From assembly GCA_032716605.1 (NCBI GenBank), contig CM064485.1:30619697-30683696 (forward strand): a DNA stretch of 64,000 nt. Reading direction: 5' to 3'. The first letter of the stretch is position 1. Each line of letters starts with the position of its first letter. This stretch comes from Paralithodes platypus (taxonomy: Eukaryota > Arthropoda > Malacostraca > Decapoda > Lithodidae). This document shows positions 1 through 8,979 of the stretch, piece by piece. The translations under genes were made by a program, and so were the position numbers. Under the pieces are notes generated by a model. That model ran no database searches and was not told where the DNA came from. It saw only the letters and a program-made list of their open reading frames with translations.

Positions 1-278
1 TGGCTCACCCACTGACCCCCAACTGTGGCTGCCGCTTCTCCCATCATTACAAATAAGTTTTACACACAATACTTATAACTAATGATATAAAATAGAACTC
101 GTTGACTCAGATGAAAACAAAATACATATTCATATTACTTATAGTACAACGGCTCACATGAACTAAGTTAGGAAACTCTACATAGACTACAGCCAAAGTT
201 CCTGCCCTGACGATCCTAGCGAGAGTGGGGCATGACTAGGCGTTCTGTACAGCATGCTCACACTGGACATGCGTCACA
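1..278 (-). repeat. 3' LTR, first 278 bases only
   Basis: Matches 7600-7877 over its whole visible length with one mismatch and no gaps. The minus-strand start is TGTGACGC at position 278, immediately after a polypurine tract. The rest of this LTR (about 1.58 kb, judged from the other copy) lies outside the window, so the target-site duplication cannot be checked. Confidence 0.93.
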
Positions 279-288
279 CCTCCCCCAA
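279..288 (-). other. Polypurine tract
   Basis: On the minus strand the bases TTGGGGGAGG lie directly before the LTR start TGTGACGC. This is the expected place and composition for the primer of plus-strand DNA synthesis, and it fixes the 5' edge of the LTR. Confidence 0.85.
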
Positions 289-678
289 GATTTTACTTGC
301 TCAACCCTGAGCTAAAATCTGACAAACACAGAACCCCATCAAGCCCCTCACCCAGCGACCGCGACCGCATGGCACTAAAACAAAGCTGAGTTTATCACCA
401 AAACACATCTTATTATTAACCAAAAATTCACATTATATAACTCCTCCCAACAATAGCAAAAAGACACAATATCATGCTCCCAGAGCGAGCTTACAGCAGC
501 TCAGCCGTTTGATAGTTCGTGGACTACTCAAACTCTATAGGCTATGACAAACTTATACGATTACCTATATCAAAAGAAAGAGTTTTTTATATGATTTTTA
601 TATTTTAATATGTTTTTCCCGGCTGCACTATAAGGGCAGCCTATTTTCCTCCACTCAAACCCACACACCTGTGATAGC

Positions 679-3600
679 CTACGACTGATCATCCACCCTT
701 GATAAACAATCCGCGATCACATTGTCACATCCAGCAATATGACGGATGTCCAGGTTATACTCCTGCAACATCAAAGACCACCTGGTCAGTCTCATATTGC
801 GATTGTGAAATTGATTCAGGAATCTCAAAGGGTGATGATCAGTGTAGATAACCACGACTGGGCCATAGGCTGGAACATACACCTCGAAGTGCCTGAGCGA
901 CAGCACAATCGCCAGTAATTCCTTTTCTATTGTAGAATAGTTCTTTTGTGCAGCATTGAACTTCTTAGAAAAGAAACTTACTGGGTGTTCCACACCTTCA
1001 TTGTCTGTCTGTAGCAAGACGGCACCAGCCCCTACACCACTAGCATCTGTTGCCAGCTGAAAAGGCCTGTTAAAGTCTGGGGCCCTGAGTATCGGGTGAG
1101 TACATAGCAAATGTTTCACCAAAGTGAAAGCCTTTTCACACTCAGGTGCCCACAAAAACTTTTTGTCTTTAGATAACAAATCTGTGAGAGGTGCCAACAC
1201 CGTTGAGTAACCTTTTATGAAGCGTCTGTAGTAGCCTATCATACCCAAGAATCTCATAATCTGCTTCTTAGTTGTTGGGTGCGGAAATTTATTGATAGCC
1301 TGTACCTTGTTCTGAGGAGGGCACACCTGTCCCCTTCCCACTACAAACCCAAGGTACTGCACAGTGGCTTTTACGAAGTCACACTTTGCCAAATTTACTA
1401 CCAGACCTGCTTCACTAAGTTTCCGGAACAAGGTCTCAAGGTGCTCACAATGGCTCTCAAAGTCGTCATCATAAATGATTACATCGTCCAAATATACGGT
1501 GCAATTTGGAATGTCCTTTACAATTTCATTCATCAGGTTCTGAAACGTTGCTGGTGCATTCTTAAGTCCGTAAGGCATAACATTGCACCGGTAGGTACTC
1601 CCGTCCACAACAAAACCACATACCTCTTTAGCACGCTCGGACAAAGGTACTTGCCAGTAACCTTTTACTAAATCTACTTTAGACAAAAAACGAGCATTAC
1701 CAATTTTGTCAACACTATCATCAACCCGAGGAAGAGGATATGGGTTAGTTGGAGTCAAACCGTTTAACCTACGGAAATCAATACAAAAGCGTACCTTGCC
1801 ATCTGGCTTAGGCTGCAGTGTTACAGGGGAAGTCCACTTAACTGTGCCTTTCTCTATCAACCCTCTACCGAGCATATACTCCAACTCATCCCTCAGAGCT
1901 GGTAGTTTTATGGGGGGCACACGGTACGGGATTGACTTAAAGGGTAGATGGTCCCCCACGTCAACATCATGCATAGCCTGAGTAGTGAGGCCTGGGTGTT
2001 CAGCAAATACAGTGGGGTATGAACCGAACAACTGACGGATAGCATCAAACTGCGGCTCAGGCAAATGAGCTATAGCCTCGTCAGCCCTTAGGCTCGAGTT
2101 CCCCGCCCACTGATCCGCTGAAACATGTTGATCCCAGCTATCCTCCTCTGAAGCTTGACTGTCCCCCTCTCCTTCTCCACCACGGCCGCAACAAGCCAAC
2201 ACAGGGACAGTGAGAGGCTCAGAGGGGCGCCTCACATACTCTTTAATAAGGTTCACGTGACATAACTGGTTCTTTTTCCTCCTGTCTGGAGTGGCAACAA
2301 GGTAATCTAAGTCTGAAATTTTTTCTACAATTTTATAAGGTCCAGTGTACTTCGCAGAGAGGGGGTTACCAACCAAAGGCAACAAAATTAATACCTCTTG
2401 TCCTACAGTGAACTTCCGGAGCCTCACTTTGCGATCATACCTGTCCTTCATCAAAGCTTGTGATTCTGTCAAATTTCTACCTGCCATCTCCAGACTCTTA
2501 AGCATGCGCTCACGGCTTTCAAGCACATACTTTAATAATGGACAAGGCTGCACAGTCCCCTCCCAAATTTCTTTCAGCATGTTAAGGGGGCCCCTGACAC
2601 GGTGTCCAAAAATCAGCTCGTTTGGACTAAATCCCAGGCTCTCACCAGGTACCTCCCGAGCAGCAAACAGCACATAAGGCAATCCAAGATCCCAATCCAT
2701 ACCGTTGTCAGCACAATAACACCTGAGCATGCTTTTAAGTGTAGCATGCCACCGCTCAAGCACCCCTTGACTCTCAGGGTGATACGCTGACGATACTACT
2801 GCTCGTATCCCATGCTGTTGCATTGTTTGCTTGAACATGTTGGAGGTGAAATTAGATCCCTGATCAGACTGAATCTCCTCCGGGTACCCGTACCTTGAGA
2901 AGTACCACAACAAGTTACTGACTACCGTCTTAGCCATTCCATTTTTCATAGGGTATGCATCGGGGTATCTAGTGGCAACATCCATTATGGTTAACAAAAA
3001 TTTATTTCCCGCCTTAGTGGGAGGGAGTGGACCAACCATGTCAACAATAATTTTACTAAAGGGTGGCCCAATCACAGGAATAGGGTGTAACGGAGCCTTA
3101 GGAATAACTTGGTTCGGTTTCCCGACACGTTGACAAATATCACAGGAGTTTATCCATGACTGCACATGAGACTTCATCCCCGGCCACCAAAACAATTTCC
3201 CCAAAGCCGCCACCGTTTTTCTCACCCCTAGATGTCCTGCCAGTGGTGTGTCATGCGCCAACCTCAGTAGGCTATCCCTGCACTCCCGTGGCACCACCAA
3301 CTGGTCCACTACTCCGGACCCCTTTTGCCAACTACGTTTAGGGTCTTGAAAACGCCTATAAAGGATGCCTTCTAAATAAAAAAAATCTCCTGGCTGTGCA
3401 TCGCCGTCCTCGTCGAGCTCTACAGCTCCATTAGCACACGTTTGGAGCTCAGGGTCCTCTAGTTGCAACCGACGTATATCTGATGGTGCCAAGCGATCTA
3501 ACTGCTCCCGGAGCAATGCATGACCTTCCCCGATACTGGGCTGCTCTCTCTGTCTCTCTCGATGTACATAACGTTGCTGTCGTGGAGACTCGTCATGCCC

Positions 3601-4461
3601 AGCCTCGTCACTCTCGATGACAGGCCCAGGGGCTACTCCAGAATTAAGTAATGGTGCTAATACTGAATCACCCAGGAGAGCCGCCGAGTCAAAACTCTTA
3701 AAACCAACTCCAGCTTTAGCCTCCTCCTGTTGATCGTTCCTCCGCTGGTCTGAAGACGGAGGACTAGGCTGTGACACTTTAGCTGCCCGAGCTCGGGTGA
3801 CAACACACGCCATGGGTTGTGTCTGGCACCGCTCGACCCACTCTTGCTCTTCCCTACTCACGTCAGCCGGCCTCTCGGCAACGACTAAGGGTAGAACCTC
3901 AGAAGCGGGCATTGCAAAGTCGTTGCCGAGAAGAAGGTCGACGCCCTCCACTGGCAGTTTCTCCACAATCCCGACATCCAATTCACGTGCCACACCATCC
4001 ACCTCCAACTCCAACCGCACCAGCGGGTATGACCGAGTTGCATTAATACCCTGCACCACTACCACCCGAGCCGCGTTTATAGGGTAGCCAGTCAAGTTTT
4101 TCATCAGAGTCTGGGAAGCACCTGTATCACGCAAGACCTCTACTCCATGCTTGCGCCCCGCCCACATCACGCAACCCCGCCCTCTATGGTCGCAAAAAAC
4201 ATCCTGAGCAGGGTTCGAGCCTCCCAGGTGCTTCTGCATTGGCTGTGCCTCAGCCTCTGACGAACTGCCCCAGGCAAACTCAGATGACTTCGGAGACACA
4301 CCAATGTTGCAGGCCAAAGACACAGCTGCTGTAGGTGGTTTGCTAGGACAGACTCTTGCAAAGTGCCCCTTTTTATGACAATGATAACACTCCAACTCCC
4401 CTTTGGGCTTCCCTTGGTACTGGGAAGGGCCCGGCCCCTTCTTAAATGGGACGGTGCTAGT
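679..4461 (-). CDS. pol: Gypsy-class Pol polyprotein, integrase before RT
   Basis: Polyprotein for reverse transcription and integration. Residues are numbered from the TTG at 4395. There is a CCHC zinc knuckle at 3-16, protease motif DTGAS at 90-94, and the integrase zinc domain H381/H388/C418/C421. The integrase core has D452, D511 and E547, followed by a GPY-type motif near 683-690. RT carries YLDD at 968-971, and RNase H has its TDAS motif near 1116-1119. RT and RNase H are of Gypsy type, yet the order is PR-INT-RT-RH. There is no ATG before the zinc knuckle. The frame is open back to the gag stop codon at 4462 and is the same frame as gag, so translation probably comes by reading through that stop. 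About 1260 codons with no internal stop is a normal length for a full pol. Confidence 0.92.
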   Translation of the reverse strand, partial: TSTVPFKKGPGPSQYQGKPKGELECYHCHKKGHFARVCPSKPPTAAVSLACNIGVSPKSSEFAWGSSSEAEAQPMQKHLGGSNPAQDVFCDHRGRGCVMWAGRKHGVEVLRDTGASQTLMKNLTGYPINAARVVVVQGINATRSYPLVRLELEVDGVARELDVGIVEKLPVEGVDLLLGNDFAMPASEVLPLVVAERPADVSREEQEWVERCQTQPMACVVTRARAAKVSQPSPPSSDQRRNDQQEEAKAGVGFKSFDSAALLGDSVLAPLLNSGVAPGPVIESDEAGHDESPRQQRYVHRERQREQPSIGEGHALLREQLDRLAPSDIRRLQLEDPELQTCANGAVELDEDGDAQPGDFFYLEGILYRRFQDPKRSWQKGSGVVDQLVVPRECRDSLLRLAHDTPLAGHLGVRKTVAALGKLFWWPGMKSHVQSWINSCDICQRVGKPNQVIPKAPLHPIPVIGPPFSKIIVDMVGPLPPTKAGNKFLLTIMDVATRYPDAYPMKNGMAKTVVSNLLWYFSRYGYPEEIQSDQGSNFTSNMFKQTMQQHGIRAVVSSAYHPESQGVLERWHATLKSMLRCYCADNGMDWDLGLPYVLFAAREVPGESLGFSPNELIFGHRVRGPLNMLKEIWEGTVQPCPLLKYVLESRERMLKSLEMAGRNLTESQALMKDRYDRKVRLRKFTVGQEVLILLPLVGNPLSAKYTGPYKIVEKISDLDYLVATPDRRKKNQLCHVNLIKEYVRRPSEPLTVPVLACCGRGGEGEGDSQASEEDSWDQHVSADQWAGNSSLRADEAIAHLPEPQFDAIRQLFGSYPTVFAEHPGLTTQAMHDVDVGDHLPFKSIPYRVPPIKLPALRDELEYMLGRGLIEKGTVKWTSPVTLQPKPDGKVRFCIDFRRLNGLTPTNPYPLPRVDDSVDKIGNARFLSKVDLVKGYWQVPLSERAKEVCGFVVDGSTYRCNVMPYGLKNAPATFQNLMNEIVKDIPNCTVYLDDVIIYDDDFESHCEHLETLFRKLSEAGLVVNLAKCDFVKATVQYLGFVVGRGQVCPPQNKVQAINKFPHPTTKKQIMRFLGMIGYYRRFIKGYSTVLAPLTDLLSKDKKFLWAPECEKAFTLVKHLLCTHPILRAPDFNRPFQLATDASGVGAGAVLLQTDNEGVEHPVSFFSKKFNAAQKNYSTIEKELLAIVLSLRHFEVYVPAYGPVVVIYTDHHPLRFLNQFHNRNMRLTRWSLMLQEYNLDIRHIAGCDNVIADCLSRVDDQS

Positions 4462-5817
4462 CTAGTGGTCAGTCTTGGTATCATGGCTCTTGTACTTGTT
4501 TGCATAAGGTATATCACTAACTCGGGTGGGTGGGGCGTCACGCCCCTTGTTACCTGCCTCACTACGCTGGGCAGACCCGCACCCACGAATTAGTGATAGC
4601 CGGAGGTCAGCCATCTCAGCTGCCTCCTGTAGAGTTTTTGGGTTCTTTTCTTTAATAGTTAAAGTCATTTCTGCACCAGTACACTTATAAAACTGCTCGA
4701 GCAGAAACAGTTCAGTCAACTGTTCGGCCGTCTCAGCTTTCTCAGAACGTGTCCAGTTTTTAAGTGCATCTTTTAAGTCCCGGGCATGTTCAAGAAAGGT
4801 CGCCTCCCTAGTCTTTGTAACACCCCGAAACTTCAATCGATATGTTTCCGGTTGCAACTCGTATGCCCGTAGGACAGCTCTCTTCAATTCTGGGTAGTCA
4901 ATGCAAGACTCTAAAGGCAGTGCATCATAAGCCTTCAGACCCTTACCCGTAAGTCTTGAGGAGACTAGAGCTGCCCACTTCTCTTCAGGCCAATTATGCT
5001 CCCTACATTTCTTCTCAAAACGATTAAAAAATTCTGTGACTTCAGTTTCACTAAATACCGGCACCAATTTGACTAATTGGGCCAAGGACTGTTCTCTTAC
5101 TTGGCCCTCACGGCCCATCCAAGTCCCTGTCGACTCTGCACGAGACTTATCTAAATCTAATTTAGCACAATATTTCTCCGAGTCGTACCTAAGCTCAGCC
5201 TCATGCCTCCTAACCTCAATCTCATGCCTCCTCGTCTCATCCTCCTGCCTCCTGGTCTCATTCTCCTGCCTCCTGGTCTCATCCTCCTGCTTCCTAGCAA
5301 TCTCCTGCTTCCTAGCCTCAATCTTAGCAAGCTCAAGTCTAAATACCATATCTGGAGACAGGCAGGAAGAGGGAGCTGCCACTACTGAAGGAGGGGGGGC
5401 AAAAACTGGGGAACCACCATGTGCACCACCCGAGGGCACTCCAATCTGCCAATTCTCATCCCTCTGTGGGAGAGTGCTAACCTCCGGTAACTGAGTGGAC
5501 GGCACTGTGGGAGTCGAGTGAGAGGGGATCTGGGGAGGAACCCTCCCAAACGCCCTCTCCTCCGAAACCCCATGTCGCCCACGCAACACCCAGGAAATCA
5601 GCTCCCCCTTGGACATCCCTACTACATTGGAAATGCCCAAAACCTTGGCTATCAGGTGCAAGCCACAAACATCCACCCCAGTCAGCCTCTCCTCCGTCAC
5701 GTGGTACCGCTTACTCACAAAAACTCTAGCATCCTCCTCACTGGTTACTAACGGCACACCTTCAAATGGCATCTCTCGCTCATCGTCAGTGCTAATGCAC
5801 GACATACTGAAGTCCAC
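4462..5817 (-). CDS. gag: Gypsy-class Gag protein
   Basis: 451 residues from an ATG at 5817. The N-terminal 100 residues are not recognised. A Pro/Ser-rich linker follows, then a strongly charged coiled coil at about 158-225 built of RRQE(D/N)ET-type heptads. A capsid-like domain at about 245-405 has the composition of retrotransposon gag (for example the EFFNRFEKKC and WARD-type helices). The zinc knuckle expected at the end of Gag is missing from this frame; it appears 24 codons after the TAG stop, at the start of pol. The product should form the particle that packages the RNA. It sits 201 bases downstream of the 5' LTR. Confidence 0.9.
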   Translation of the reverse strand: MDFSMSCISTDDEREMPFEGVPLVTSEEDARVFVSKRYHVTEERLTGVDVCGLHLIAKVLGISNVVGMSKGELISWVLRGRHGVSEERAFGRVPPQIPSHSTPTVPSTQLPEVSTLPQRDENWQIGVPSGGAHGGSPVFAPPPSVVAAPSSCLSPDMVFRLELAKIEARKQEIARKQEDETRRQENETRRQEDETRRHEIEVRRHEAELRYDSEKYCAKLDLDKSRAESTGTWMGREGQVREQSLAQLVKLVPVFSETEVTEFFNRFEKKCREHNWPEEKWAALVSSRLTGKGLKAYDALPLESCIDYPELKRAVLRAYELQPETYRLKFRGVTKTREATFLEHARDLKDALKNWTRSEKAETAEQLTELFLLEQFYKCTGAEMTLTIKEKNPKTLQEAAEMADLRLSLIRGCGSAQRSEAGNKGRDAPPTRVSDIPYANKYKSHDTKTDH

Positions 5818-5998
5818 AAAAAAATTCTCGAGACAAAAGTGTTAAACTTCCTATGCAAGCACTAATTACTAAATTAACTGGAGTCTCTTAAATGCTTTAC
5901 TAATTGCCATACAAAAAAAAATATTCTTCAATATGCACGCTAAAATACAAACAAACAAATGTTGTACAACTCTGCAAAAATTTATACTGTTCACAAAA

Positions 5999-6016
5999 TC
6001 CTAAGCAAGGTCGCCA
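5999..6016 (-). other. Primer-binding site
   Basis: Two bases after the LTR end (CA at 6020-6019 on the minus strand) the minus strand reads TGGCGACCTTGCTTAGG. A TGG start just inside the LTR is what a tRNA 3' end would pair with. The tRNA could not be assigned with confidence. Confidence 0.75.
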
Positions 6017-6018
6017 TT

Positions 6019-7877
6019 TGTTACGACCTGGCACTCGGGTACACAAGGGCTCTCAATCAGGACTCGAATACGGCTCGCTGCCACAACGGAAACACACGAT
6101 CCCAACCCCTGAGTACTGCCAGCCGAACAAAAAACACCAATACCCTCCAGAGTTCAATCTGCTATAACGGGGTATACAAGAACTCGGTACTAGTGTTCAA
6201 CAACAGACTAATAAAGAGACAGGAATTCTCTAGTCTGGTCAACAATCAAACAAAGAAGTAAGAAACAACAACACCAAAGAATAGTGTTGGCCGAAGCCGA
6301 AGTAATCCACCCTTGACTAAGAACTTAAGAAGTCCTCCACCCTCTACTTCGGATCGGCACTATTACGTTACGTTAATTAATAGTCCTTAAGCATCGAGCA
6401 AGGAATCTTCTGAAAAAAGTTAGATGCTTCTCGGATGCTCGTAAGAAGTACGTATCGGATTTTGAACAGTAATTCAATAAGAAAAACACTGGCAATTAAA
6501 TACTATTAAAGGTTTAAATTGGCATAAGAATAATTAAAAGAATATGCAATAGTAAATGGCAAACATTAAAAAGAAGTACTCCGCAAATGCAACGGCAATA
6601 GCCTACTCGGATTGTGCTCGTGGGCCACTAATCACTAAAGTAGCCAAGCTTGCAACGCATGAAATCAATAGTGCATAAACAATATCATACATAAGGAAAG
6701 CTTCAATACTATTCTGTATCTACTAATCGAGTAAAGTCTAGCTGGGGTACTGTGGGCAAAAGGTAGCAGTGACTGAGCAAAAACGGCTCGTAGCCTAGCG
6801 AAGTCCTCACAACTGTTTAAAGTATTACGTTAACACTAACAAGTGCACTTTGAGAAATCCAGATCCCTTGTATCTGGTTTTCTCCCGGCTCCTTGACAAA
6901 GTAAAAACAAGCTGTTAATAAAATACAGGGTGGTTAGGCTCTTGCCCTCACGCACTGTAAATTATTAACTCAACACAGTCAGCCGCGAAGACCATCTAGG
7001 CTTCACTGAACCGAAACGAGTATGCAGGTTTATCGCTTAACCACTGCATCAAACAACAACTCGTAACACAGAAAAGCCTTACCCCAGTCTAGCATTACCT
7101 AGACTAGCAGAAAACAGGAATAATAATAATAACACACAGGGAAATGCATAGACAAGTGCAACAAACATAAATCAATCCTATTCTAAGTTAACCCTTCCAA
7201 AATAGGCTATCTATAGGCATGTATCTCATGAGAACTCAAGCGATAATACGTTGGCTGACTAGCTCTGCACCAACGGGACCATGGAAGTTAAAAACGGTAG
7301 GGAAAAGAGGAGATAAGAATGTAAGGTAGTAGAGAAAGTTCACTATCAGTCAGAAGAATATATATAGTTAGCAAGGGAAATGAGAAGTCGCTCTGCCTAA
7401 TGAGTTCTGATCAAAAAATGGCTAGACTTCCCTTTTTATACTCGGCCCTCTAGTGAGCCCAACGTGAACTACTAAGGACCGCCCACTGACAATCATTACG
7501 TAATTTCTCTCTCTCCTCTGGGATAGACAAAGGCTTTCCTAGCACTGAGGGGAGGGGGGAGGGGGGGGGAGTGCTAGTGAGTTAGGCCCACCTCCCGCAT
7601 GGCGCACCCACTGACCCCCAACTGTGGCTGCCGCTTCTCCCATCATTACAAATAAGTTTTACACACAATACTTATAACTAATGATATAAAATAGAACTCG
7701 TTGACTCAGATGAAAACAAAATACATATTCATATTACTTATAGTACAACGGCTCACATGAACTAAGTTAGGAAACTCTACATAGACTACAGCCAAAGTTC
7801 CTGCCCTGACGATCCTAGCGAGAGTGGGGCATGACTAGGCGTTCTGTACAGCATGCTCACACTGGACATGCGTCACA
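6019..7877 (-). repeat. 5' LTR, 1859 bp
   Basis: Bounded on the minus strand by TGTGACGC (7877) and CGTAACA (6019), which obeys the TG...CA rule. It is followed by a primer-binding site. The outer 278 bases are duplicated at 1-278. A TATA motif lies at 7432-7440. The short open frames inside are not convincing. 1.86 kb is long for a Gypsy LTR, and its inner edge rests on the CA plus the TGG primer site rather than on a second copy. Confidence 0.82.
7432..7440 (-). promoter_or_regulatory. TATA box of the 5' LTR
   Basis: The minus strand reads GAGTATAAAAAGG about 440 bases into the LTR. Initiator-like sequence (TCAGAAC, TCATTAG) follows 25-35 bases downstream. No other TATA in the LTR has such a clean context. 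Confidence 0.55.
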
Positions 7878-7878
7878 G

Positions 7879-7959
7879 TACTCATGTTCTGGATGTGGCA
7901 AGGAAGTCCGTCCTAAACAGCAGGCCTTCTCGTGTGGGACTCGATGTCCCACACGTTAA
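7879..7959 (+). pseudogene. Cys-rich finger scrap
   Basis: A 26-codon open stretch right outside the Gypsy LTR reads with paired Cys-x2-Cys (CSGC) and later CGTRC, then a stop. The pattern resembles half of a PHD-like finger as found at the N-terminus of LINE proteins. It is too short to assign. Confidence 0.25.
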
Positions 7960-8146
7960 ATGTCGCAGCAATGGATTTAGATGTCAATGACACCATCGAC
8001 TACCTAACTACCAACAATTGACCACTTGCGAGTTTCAGGCTATAAGGAATTTGGAGCTGTAGACATCGATAGTAAATAGACATGCAATAATTATGTAGGT
8101 TTCTAATGGCTAAAGAGTAGTTGAATTGGGTTTTATCTATTTATAA

Positions 8147-8799
8147 ATAGCTGCATTTTGTGTCACCCCAAAGTCTGATAACCCACTCTCATTAAAGTGT
8201 GGTGGCACAAAATGACAAGGGGCGATCCAGACTTTTAAATATATACATTATATGGACAACCTTTCCTGACTATTTTTAAGAATGAAAGTAAATATGCATT
8301 GCAGAATAATTATTACAAAGCAAATAAAGACAAAATAAAAGCGAAATAGCGTAATATACCAAATATCATTAGGTATGTCAGGGACTGGAATAATCGACAA
8401 CAGAACATATCGGCAATAAATTTGAATATATACAATTTAAGATGTGTTGTGACATTACATATTAGGTGAAATTATAAAACATATTTATTTGTTTAATAGT
8501 AGAGCAAGAAATATTCGCATACATAGACATTTCAATAATTCTGAGGAGGAGTGACGGATTAATTACCGTGACGAACACTGATTTTCTGAACTTGACTCTT
8601 GGTCAAGGTCACGAGGCTAGATACCCCACCCACCCATCCACCCACCCCTCGATATATCTATGTTCCTACTGGCCCTCACGCAGCCGTGGTGCTTAGCGCG
8701 GTCGAACCTATATTTCACAAATGTTATGATATTTATATATATGCGTGTACTGTTACTTAGTAATATTGTATTGTGTAACCTAATCAACCCGAATGATAT
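8147..8799 (-). repeat. T element copy 1, left part
   Basis: On the minus strand, 8575-8147 aligns along about 430 bases with 45530-45955, with landmarks such as GAGAGTGGGTTATCAGACTTTGGGGT and TTGTATATATTC in the same order. 8700-8799 aligns with the mirror image of 29700-29760. The expected terminal TIR of this copy is not recognisable near 8020-8146. This copy is interrupted at 8799 by the insertion 8800-12191 and resumes at 12192. Confidence 0.6.
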
Positions 8800-8800
8800 T

Positions 8801-8834
8801 GAGATGCGGTCTCAGGATGATAAGACCGCATCTC
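8801..8834 (+). other. Perfect 12-bp hairpin at the insertion's first bases
   Basis: GAGATGCGGTCT is followed ten bases later by its exact reverse complement. It begins at the second base of the insertion, so it may be a terminal recognition or RNA structure. Function is unknown. Confidence 0.6.
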
Positions 8835-8979
8835 TAGCTGCCACTAAAACCTGCAGCCAACCCTACTCCTGCCAGCCAGAGTCCAGGCGCGCCACCCCTA
8901 GAGCCACAAGGACATAACCACCACGCGCCAAACGCCCTTGATCCTCTCAAGCCGGGCGCCTTAAGTAGGGGCAAGAAGA

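Larger units (their letters stand above)
1..7877 (-). mobile_element. Ty3/Gypsy-class LTR retrotransposon, left end cut by window
   Basis: Read on the minus strand, the order is 5' LTR (6019-7877), primer-binding site, gag, pol, polypurine tract, then the first 278 bases of the 3' LTR, which runs off the window at base 1. Only one base (position 5) differs between the 278 bases of the two LTRs that can be compared, so the insertion is young. Gag and pol are open apart from one amber codon between them. No envelope-like frame is present between pol and the 3' LTR; the roughly 400 bases at 279-678 hold no gene. The pol domain order (protease, integrase, RT, RNase H) is unusual for Gypsy and matches what is known for Gmr1-like elements. 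Confidence 0.93.

Noticed and set aside
1279..4087. Plus-strand ORFs opposite the Gypsy pol
   Set aside because: Antisense shadows of a clear coding frame with all RT and integrase motifs on the minus strand.
8660..8917. 85-codon frame ahead of the cold-shock gene
   Set aside because: It crosses the insertion edge at 8799/8800 and the hairpin and has no recognisable motif, so it cannot be an old gene.
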